Shown here: piece after piece, positions 58,087 through 64,000 of the stretch
Numbering within the stretch: the first letter of the stretch is position 1
Layout of the letters: each line of letters opens with the position of its first letter
Origin: Sphingomonas turrisvirgatae
GTDB lineage: Bacteria; Pseudomonadota; Alphaproteobacteria; Sphingomonadales; Sphingomonadaceae
Length of the DNA: 64,000 nucleotides
Assembly: GCF_001721295.1 (NCBI RefSeq)
Contig: NZ_MDDS01000003.1
Location: forward strand, 62,001-126,000
Direction: 5' to 3'
Made by a program: the position numbers and the translations under genes
The notes under the pieces: generated by a model
The model's input: the letters and a program-made list of their open reading frames with translations, nothing else
Database searches by the model: none
Told to the model about the DNA's origin: nothing

Positions 58087-58201
58087 GGCCAGCCACATAG
58101 TGCCGCGCAGCCGCAGATGCAAAAAGCTCGGGCCATTTACCCCCCTTTCAGCCTTCGCCGCTACCCATAGACCTGTGTTCGACTCAAGGTGAGTGGCGTT
58201 T

Positions 58202-58486
58202 GTGGACTTGAGCTATCGCTTCGACCGGAATGTGATCGACCGCGCGGCGGTCACCGCGATTCCGACTGAACTTGCCATCCTGATGGTGGGCGTTGCCGCG
58301 CGTCAGGCGACCAGCCGCACCGCGCGGCTGCAATATGACCTCGACGCGCCGCGCCCTGCCGGCAGCCTGCTCGCGCCGGCCGATGGCGCGTTCAACGGCG
58401 CGGTCGAACGGGCGTTGGCCGACCGCCCCGCCCCGTCAGGCACGGCGTCGCCCGACGCCGCGCTAACGCCCTGGCAACCCCGATGA
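58202..58486 (+). CDS. Small hypothetical protein
   Basis: 94 residues from GTG 58202 (GTG 58193 also possible; AAGGTGA lies 9 bases before 58202). Contains [46 protein letters not shown]; helical middle, Pro/Ala-rich end. No family recognised. Evidence is the open frame and a plausible ribosome binding site only. Confidence 0.4.
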   Translation: MDLSYRFDRNVIDRAAVTAIPTELAILMVGVAARQATSRTARLQYDLDAPRPAGSLLAPADGAFNGAVERALADRPAPSGTASPDAALTPWQPR

Positions 58487-58585
58487 ACGCGCTGTTTACC
58501 GTGCCGCTTAGGCGATGCTCAAGCCAGGCCGCTTATGGTCGTTACAGAATGAAGACGGGGGCCCCCGCCCGACACGAGGTAGGCG

Positions 58586-58885
58586 ATGATTGAGAACCAG
58601 AAGATCCGTCCGGCAAAGGTGATCGGGCCGCTCGGCGAGCCGTTGACGCTCGACTCGCTTCCCCCGCCCGAAACCACGCGCTGGGTCGTTCGCCGCAAGG
58701 CGGAGGTGGTCGCAGCCGTTAATGGCGGCCTGCTCACGGTCGATGAGGTTTGCGATCGCTACGGCCTCACCGTCGAGGAATTTGCCGGCTGGCAGCGCGC
58801 GATCGACCGCTCGGGCATGCCGGGCCTGCGCGTTACGCGCATCCAGCACTATCGCTCGCTGTACGAGCGGCAACACAAATACTGA
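58586..58885 (+). CDS. sciP: SciP-like CtrA inhibitory protein (DUF1153)
   Basis: 99 residues. Matches the conserved alphaproteobacterial DUF1153: KVIGPLGEPLTLDSLPPPETTRWVVRRKAEVVAAVNGGLLTVDEVCDRYGLTVEEFAGWQRAIDRSGMPGLRVTRIQHYR. The middle is a HTH. In Caulobacter SciP binds CtrA and blocks transcription of CtrA targets in G1 cells. Monocistronic with its own hairpin terminator. Confidence 0.92.
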   Translation: MIENQKIRPAKVIGPLGEPLTLDSLPPPETTRWVVRRKAEVVAAVNGGLLTVDEVCDRYGLTVEEFAGWQRAIDRSGMPGLRVTRIQHYRSLYERQHKY

Positions 58886-58931
58886 ACCGACCGGTTCGCA
58901 GAGGGGTCTCCTCCTTCCCCCTCAAACCTCT

Positions 58932-58957
58932 CCGCCCGCGCCTCGAAACGCGGGCGG
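58932..58957 (+). terminator. Terminator after sciP
   Basis: 9-bp stem CCGCCCGCG/CGCGGGCGG with an 8-nt loop, followed by AACCATTTT. About 47 bp past the sciP stop. Confidence 0.65.
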
Positions 58958-59026
58958 AACCATTTTCAGGCCTCGCGCGTCATACCGCCACATGCCCGCC
59001 AGGCGGGCTGAAAGGTGGAGGAAGAC

Positions 59027-59284
59027 ATGCTCGGTTTCATTCTTTGGCTCGTCATCGGCGGCGTCGTGGGCTGGCTAGCCAGCCTCATCATGCGCACCGA
59101 TGCGCAACAGGGCATTCTGCTCAACATCGTGGTCGGCATCGTGGGCGCCTTCATCGGCGGACTGCTGTTCAATCGCGGCGACATCAATGACGGTATCACG
59201 CTTACCAGCTTCCTGGTGTCGCTGGTCGGTGCAGTAATCCTGCTCGCGATCGTCAACCTCGTGCGCCGCGGCTCGGTGCGTTAA
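59027..59284 (+). CDS. GlsB/YeaQ/YmgE family membrane protein
   Basis: 85 residues from ATG 59027 (GGTGGAGGAA upstream). Three membrane helices with Gly motifs: LWLVIGGVVGWLASLIM, LLNIVVGIVGAFIGGLLF, LVSLVGAVILLAIVNLV. Transglycosylase-associated family; usually stress-induced. A second family member lies at 60143. Confidence 0.88.
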   Translation: MLGFILWLVIGGVVGWLASLIMRTDAQQGILLNIVVGIVGAFIGGLLFNRGDINDGITLTSFLVSLVGAVILLAIVNLVRRGSVR

Positions 59285-59309
59285 CTCGACGGATCAGACC
59301 AGATGGTGA

Positions 59310-59333
59310 GGGCCGCCCGGCGACGGGCGGCCC
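59310..59333 (+). terminator. Strong terminator after the GlsB-like gene
   Basis: 10-bp perfect stem GGGCCGCCCG/CGGGCGGCCC with GCGA loop, then TTCTTCGTTT. May serve the convergent gene ending at 59343 too. Confidence 0.78.
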
Positions 59334-59342
59334 TTCTTCGTT

Positions 59343-60053
59343 TCACTTCAGCAGAAACCGTACGCGCACCGTCACGCCGACCTGCTGCTCGCCCGGCGCG
59401 ACCTCTGTCCTGTCCTTTGCCGACTGCGCCCGGACCATCATCGCGGGCACCGGCCCGGGCATTGCGCCGTCACCTTCGCTCAACGCAATCAGCCGCTCGA
59501 CCCGCATGCCCAGCGCCCGTGCATAAAGGTCGGCACGCGCCCGTGCGCGTTTCACGGCATCGACCCGTGCCTCATCCTGCGCTGCGTCGAGCTGGTCGAT
59601 CCCTAGCGACGGGCCGTCGATCTGGTTGGCGCCCTGTGCGACCAGTGCATCCAGGATCGCGCCACTCCGGGCGATATCGCGGAACTTCACCGCCACGCTG
59701 TTCGACGCCTGATAGCCGGTGATGACCGGCGGCTGGTTCTCGGCATAGCGATATTGCGGGTTCAGCGAGATCGTCGCCGTCTGTACGTCGCGCGTTGCGA
59801 TACCGGCTGCCTTCAGCGCCGCCAGCACCCGCGCCATCTGCGCGGCGTTGGCCGAAAGCGCGGCCGCGGCAATCGGCGCAGCAGTCACCACGCCAGCCCG
59901 GATCGTGGCGATGTCGGGCACGCGCGTCGCCTGGCCCTCGGCTACCACGTCGAGCAGCGTTCCATCGGTGATTGCTGCAGGCACCGGCTCCTGCGCCGAA
60001 ACCGTCAGCGGAAGCGCCGCGATCATCGCGGCGGCGGCAAGCACTCGAACCAT
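59343..60053 (-). CDS. SIMPL-domain (DUF541) periplasmic protein
   Basis: 236 residues with a signal peptide to about 20 (VSAQEPV). SIMPL features: LLDVVAEGQATRVPDIATIRAGVVT, AALKAAGIATRDVQTATISLNPQYRY, GYQASNSVAVKFRDIARSGAILDALVAQGANQIDGPSLGID, and ARARADLYARALGMRVERLIALSEG. Function unclear; some members are outer-membrane stress proteins. Monocistronic. Confidence 0.88.
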   Translation of the reverse strand: MVRVLAAAAMIAALPLTVSAQEPVPAAITDGTLLDVVAEGQATRVPDIATIRAGVVTAAPIAAAALSANAAQMARVLAALKAAGIATRDVQTATISLNPQYRYAENQPPVITGYQASNSVAVKFRDIARSGAILDALVAQGANQIDGPSLGIDQLDAAQDEARVDAVKRARARADLYARALGMRVERLIALSEGDGAMPGPVPAMMVRAQSAKDRTEVAPGEQQVGVTVRVRFLLK

Positions 60054-60142
60054 TTAACCCGGCCTTTCGTCAGTTGGTCAGGCCGCGCTAACGCATGGCA
60101 GGACAACGCCGGCTGAACGAAAATCGACCCGGGACCGACGCC

Positions 60143-60400
60143 TCAGGTCCGGCGGCGGATGATCAGGCGATACAGCGCCAGCAGCACGACCGCTCCAGCC
60201 GTGGCGGCGAGATAGTGGTGCCAAGTCTGCGTCAGGCTGATCTGCAACAGCGGAGTGAGATAAAAGGCGAGCAGCGCCCCGGCTATGCCGATCAGGATGG
60301 TCACGATGATCCCGCCCGGATCCCTGCCGGGCATGATGAGCTTGCCGAGCGCTCCGGCCACCAGCCCGATCAGGATCCAGCTCAAAATGCCCTCTGGCAT
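60143..60400 (-). CDS. Second GlsB/YeaQ family membrane protein
   Basis: 85 residues from ATG 60400 (GGAGG seven bases upstream); the frame extends to 60586 but without another convincing start. ILSWILIGLVAGALGKLIMPGRDPGGIIVTILIGIAGALLAFYLTPLL, then HHYLAATAGAVVLLALYRLI and a basic tail. Same family as 59027 but with the GKLIMPGRDPGG loop. Confidence 0.88.
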   Translation of the reverse strand: MPEGILSWILIGLVAGALGKLIMPGRDPGGIIVTILIGIAGALLAFYLTPLLQISLTQTWHHYLAATAGAVVLLALYRLIIRRRT

Positions 60401-60639
60401 GCAATCCTCCCTGTTTGGCCTTTTTGCAGGCACCGACAGACTGCCCCATCGACGCGCCGGTGCAAACCCCGATTCGGCGCACATCGACATGAGGCGGCGG
60501 CTTGCGGAACAGGACGAAAACGGGCAAGGCGACGCGCCGTACGCGGCGGCACTTGAGGCCGGTGACTTATTCATATAACACAGCATGACTGGATGGCTCG
60601 TGCGGCCCGCGACAGGGTCGATTCGAGGGGGGATCGTGC

Positions 60640-61848
60640 ATGAATTACGAGGCTGGGATGTTGGGCAGGGACGAACCGCTGGCGTTGACTGACGAGACGC
60701 AGGCGCGCTCGCGCCGCAAATGGCTGATCATCGGCGCGGTGCTGGTGGTCGTGGCCATTGCGATCGCCTGGTTCGCCATTGCCTCCGGCAAGCGCGACGG
60801 ACAGACGAACGCTGCGGCAAGCAAGGCCGGGCCGCAGACCGGCGGGGGGCGCCAGTTGCCGACCGTGACCGTTGCCGTGCCGGGCCGCCAGTCCATCGAA
60901 CTTGCCATCAGCGGCACCGGCTCACTCGCCGCGCGGCGCGAAATGCCGGTGGGCGTCGCCGGCGAAGGCGGCATGGTGACTCGCGTGCTGGTCGAGCCGG
61001 GCAGCTGGGTCGGCGCGGGTCAGGTGCTCGCCACGGTCGATCGCTCTGTCCAGGCCCAGACGGCCCAGTCCCAGGCGGCAGGCATCCGCGTTGCCCAGGC
61101 CGACCTCGATCTTGCCCAGGCCAATCTCGACCGCGCCCAGCGCCTCGTCAGCAACGGTTTTGTGTCCAAGGCGGATATTGATCGCCTGACAGCCACGCGA
61201 GACGCCGCCGCCGCTCGCGTCCGTGTCGCGCGGGCCCAGCTCGGCGAAACGACCGCGCGCAACCGCCGGCTCGACATCCGGGCGCCGGCTGCCGGTCTCG
61301 TCCTCACACGACAGGTTGAGCCGGGGCAGATCATCAGCTCGGGCACCGGCACGCTGTTCCGCATCGCCCAGGGCGGGCAGATGGAATTGCGCGCACAGTT
61401 GTCCGAAGCGGATTTGCAGCGGCTCAGTGTCGGTGCCCGAGCCGAAGTGACGCCGGTCGGCACGACGCAGACCTTTGTCGGCCAGGTCTGGCAGGTCTCA
61501 CCGGTGATCGATCCCCAGACGCGTCAGGGCATTGCTCGTATTGCGCTCGCTTATGACAAGGCGTTGCGCCCCGGCGGATTCGCCTCTGCTCGCATCGTTT
61601 CGGGAGGACAAGTCGCGCCGCTGCTGCCGCAATCGGCGGTACAGAGCGACAACAAGGGCAATTTCGTCTATGTCCTCAATGCGAAGGACGAAGCGGAGCG
61701 TCGTGCGATCACCACCGGCGACGTTTCGGACGCCGGGGTCGCAATCACCAGCGGGCTCACCGGGACCGAACGGGTCGTGCTGACCGCAGGCGCCTTCCTC
61801 AATCCGGGTCAGAAGGTCATTCCGAACCTGACGACCCTCAAGCGCTGA
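60640..61848 (+). CDS. RND efflux periplasmic adaptor (HlyD/AcrA family)
   Basis: 402 residues. N-terminal membrane anchor (about 25-50), barrel-sandwich/lipoyl part (GMVTRVLVEPGSWVGAGQVLATVD), alpha-hairpin (SVQAQTAQSQAAGIRVAQADLDLAQANLDRAQRLVSNGFVSKADIDRL), second lipoyl half (DIRAPAAGLVLTRQVEPGQIISSGTGTLFRI) and beta-barrel. Adaptor of an HAE-RND pump together with the next gene, 12 bp away. Substrates unknown. Confidence 0.92.
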   Translation: MNYEAGMLGRDEPLALTDETQARSRRKWLIIGAVLVVVAIAIAWFAIASGKRDGQTNAAASKAGPQTGGGRQLPTVTVAVPGRQSIELAISGTGSLAARREMPVGVAGEGGMVTRVLVEPGSWVGAGQVLATVDRSVQAQTAQSQAAGIRVAQADLDLAQANLDRAQRLVSNGFVSKADIDRLTATRDAAAARVRVARAQLGETTARNRRLDIRAPAAGLVLTRQVEPGQIISSGTGTLFRIAQGGQMELRAQLSEADLQRLSVGARAEVTPVGTTQTFVGQVWQVSPVIDPQTRQGIARIALAYDKALRPGGFASARIVSGGQVAPLLPQSAVQSDNKGNFVYVLNAKDEAERRAITTGDVSDAGVAITSGLTGTERVVLTAGAFLNPGQKVIPNLTTLKR

Positions 61849-61860
61849 GAAACCAGGACG

Positions 61861-64000
61861 ATGGGCTTTCGCAATATTTCGGCATGGTCGATCCGTAATC
61901 CGGTTCCACCCATCGTCCTGTTCATCGCGCTGACGATCGCCGGGTTGGTCAGCTTCATGCGCATGGACGTGAACCAGGATCCGGATATCGACTTCCCAAT
62001 CGCGATCGTGGTCATCAGCCAGCCCGGCGCCGCGCCGACCGAGCTTGAGACTCAGGTCACCCAGCGCGTCGAATCCGCCGTGCGTGCGCTGCAGGGCATC
62101 GACCAGATCGAATCCACGGTGCAGGAAGGCAGCTCGCAGACGGTCATTCAGCTTGCAATCGGTACGCCGATCGACCGGGCGGTGCAGGATGTCCGCGAAG
62201 CGGTGAACCAAATTCGCGGCGACCTGCCGGACGGCATTCTCGAACCGCAGGTATTCCGCGCCAACACGACCGACAACGATGTGGCCAGCTTCACCGCCAT
62301 CGCCACCGACCTGACGATGGAGGAGCTCAGCTGGTACGTCGACAACGCGGTGTCCAAGGAACTGTTGTCGGTTCCCGGCCTCACCGCGGTCGAGCGGATC
62401 GGCGGCGTCAACCGCGAAATCCGCATCATCCTCGATCCCGCCAAGGTTCAGGCCTATGGCCTGACTGCAAGCCAAGTGAACCAGCAGCTGCGGCAGGTGA
62501 ACTTGAACGCCGCCGGCGGTCGCGCCGAAATCTCCGGCACGGAACAGTCCGTTCGCGTGCTGGGCAACGCACAAAATGCCTATGCCCTGGGCCAGACGCA
62601 GATTGCGATCGGCGCGGGGCGCACAGTGCGCCTCTCCGACATCGCCGATGTCAGGGATGCTTACGCCGAATTGCGCAGTTCGGCGCAGTGGAACGGCCAG
62701 GAAGTGCTCGCCTTCGATATCAAGCGTGGTAAGGGCGCGTCCGACGTCGCAGTGTTCCATGCCGCCGAGGTCAAGCTGAAGGAAATGGCTGAGCGCAATC
62801 CGAAGGTGCGCTTCGAGGTTTTGTTCAACAACACCGAATATGCCGAATCCCAATATGAATCGGCGATCGAGGCGCTGATCGAAGGCGCGCTGCTGGCTGT
62901 CGTCGTGGTGTTCCTGTTCCTGCGCGACTGGCGCGCGACGTTCATCTCGGCACTGGCGATCCCGCTCTCGGCCATTCCGACGTTCTTCTTCATGGAGCTG
63001 CTCGGGTTCAACCTCAACCAGATGACACTGCTCGCGCTCAGCCTGGTCGCCGGCGTGCTCGTCGACGACGCGATCGTCGAGATCGAGAATATTGTCCGCC
63101 ACATGCGCATGGGCAAAACCGCCTATCAGGCATCGATCGACGCGGCGGACGAGATCGGTGTTGCCGTGCTCGCCACCACCATGTCGATCGTCGCGGTGTT
63201 CCTGCCAGTCGGGCTGATGCCGGGAATCTCAGGCCAGTTCTTCAAGAATTTCGGCCTTACCGTGGTCGCTGCGGTGCTGATGAGCCTTGTCGTCGCGCGT
63301 ATGCTCACCCCCATGATCGCCGCCTATTTCCTGAAGGCCAAGGGTCATGCGACGCATGGCGAGGGCTGGCTGATGGACCAGTATATGAAGGTGCTGCACT
63401 GGACGCTGCGTCATCGCTGGTCGGCGATCGTCGGCGGTCTCGCCTCGTTCGCGCTTACCATCGTCATGTTCATGGTACTGCCGAACACCTTCCAGCCGCA
63501 GCAGGATCAGGACGCGGTCACCGCCACGATCGAAATGGTGCCTGGCACGACGCTCGACCAGACCAAACTGGTCGTGACCCGCGTGCGTCTGCTGCTTGAG
63601 AAGCAGGACGGCGTCGAGAACATCTATACCCGCGCCGGCGTGGGCAATGGCCGCGTCACCGCGATGCTGGCCGAAGACCGCAAATTCACCAGCGATGAGT
63701 TCCAGCGCCGCATGACGCCTGAACTTGCCAAGATTCCGGATGCGCGCGTCACCTTTCGTGCGCAGGGCGGCTGGGGCGGCAGCGGCCGTGCGCTCTCGAT
63801 CACGCTGGGCGGCGAGGATCCGGTGCTGCTTCAGCAGACCGCGCAAAAGATCGTCGATGAGATGAACGGCCTTCGCACGGTGGTCGCCCCGCGCGTCCAA
63901 GGCGATCTCAAGCGCCCTGAAATCGTAATCAAGCCGCGCATGGATCTTGCCGCCAATCTCGGCGTGACGACCCAAGCGCTGTCGCAGGCGATCCGCATCG
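61861..64000 (+). CDS. HAE-type RND efflux pump, N-terminal 713 residues (runs off right edge)
   Basis: Open from ATG 61861 to the window edge. [46 protein letters not shown] begins the pump; TM4 contains [26 protein letters not shown] with the proton-relay Asp-Asp pair of HAE-RND pumps (not the HME D...D...E motif of czcA). Substrate is unknown, probably organic compounds. Coupled with the adaptor gene. No separate outer-membrane channel gene visible. Confidence 0.93.
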   Translation, partial: MGFRNISAWSIRNPVPPIVLFIALTIAGLVSFMRMDVNQDPDIDFPIAIVVISQPGAAPTELETQVTQRVESAVRALQGIDQIESTVQEGSSQTVIQLAIGTPIDRAVQDVREAVNQIRGDLPDGILEPQVFRANTTDNDVASFTAIATDLTMEELSWYVDNAVSKELLSVPGLTAVERIGGVNREIRIILDPAKVQAYGLTASQVNQQLRQVNLNAAGGRAEISGTEQSVRVLGNAQNAYALGQTQIAIGAGRTVRLSDIADVRDAYAELRSSAQWNGQEVLAFDIKRGKGASDVAVFHAAEVKLKEMAERNPKVRFEVLFNNTEYAESQYESAIEALIEGALLAVVVVFLFLRDWRATFISALAIPLSAIPTFFFMELLGFNLNQMTLLALSLVAGVLVDDAIVEIENIVRHMRMGKTAYQASIDAADEIGVAVLATTMSIVAVFLPVGLMPGISGQFFKNFGLTVVAAVLMSLVVARMLTPMIAAYFLKAKGHATHGEGWLMDQYMKVLHWTLRHRWSAIVGGLASFALTIVMFMVLPNTFQPQQDQDAVTATIEMVPGTTLDQTKLVVTRVRLLLEKQDGVENIYTRAGVGNGRVTAMLAEDRKFTSDEFQRRMTPELAKIPDARVTFRAQGGWGGSGRALSITLGGEDPVLLQQTAQKIVDEMNGLRTVVAPRVQGDLKRPEIVIKPRMDLAANLGVTTQALSQAIRI

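Noticed and set aside
61498-63102. A 534-codon leftward frame opposite the RND pump
   Set aside because: The rightward frame encodes a clear RND pump with TM4 Asp-Asp; the antisense frame is His/Asp-rich shadow.

Overview
The window is high-GC alphaproteobacterial DNA that looks like a sphingomonad chromosome (Sphingomonas, Sphingopyxis or a close relative). Support comes from the core gene set at the right: purA, aroC, fabI, a ligD/ku pair, mnmA, a SciP (DUF1153) cell-cycle regulator and HAE-RND efflux genes. The heavy-metal cargo on the left is also of a kind common in sphingomonads.

Positions 1-40508 read as one large accessory element, probably Tn7-like. The left edge carries tnsA and the start of tnsB, both leftward. 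The right end is a TGTCA terminus at 40508, preceded by several copies of a 16-bp repeat consistent with transposase-binding sites. It lies 32 bp from the 3' end of a tRNA-Tyr gene. The far end of the element is outside the window.

Cargo from left to right: (1) a small putative HTH gene behind an array of ACTC/GAGT palindromes; (2) a leftward multi-ubiquitin cluster (unknown protein, DEDDh exonuclease, unknown protein, AAA+ protein with degenerate Walker motifs, three-unit multi-ubiquitin, E1/ThiF); (3) an ArsR regulator; (4) a two-gene unit of a nucleoid-associated-protein homologue and a membrane protein, next to an Abi_C abortive-infection-type gene, together suggesting a defence island; (5) an arsenic operon arsR-arsC-acr3-arsN2-arsH; (6) a divalent-metal regulon controlled by a CadR/PbrR-like MerR protein with three matching operators, serving an FTR1/cytochrome c permease, a CDF/methyltransferase/MAPEG unit, and DUF3703-czcCBA-czcD; (7) a MerR and glutaredoxin-MauE pair; (8) copCD; (9) a cnrYXH-like sigma/anti-sigma set, an acyltransferase and two small secreted metal-binding candidates; (10) dmeF; (11) a copA-copB-DUF305-PepSY-DUF305 copper cluster; (12) a transposase-like gene without an obvious catalytic triad, next to the right end.

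From 40541 onward the DNA is core chromosome: tRNA-Tyr, purA, a small secreted protein, aroC-GNAT-fabI-yihY-dnaJ-like, a transglutaminase and ATP-grasp/alpha-E pair, the NHEJ genes ligD and ku, pdxH-fieF-phzF, a Crp/Fnr regulator, mnmA, sciP, two GlsB/YeaQ-type membrane proteins, a SIMPL-domain protein, and an RND efflux pair whose pump gene runs off the right edge.

Cargo genes are tightly packed, with many ATGA/GTGA stop-start overlaps that imply translational coupling. Family assignments are by reading the protein sequences; no database search was possible.
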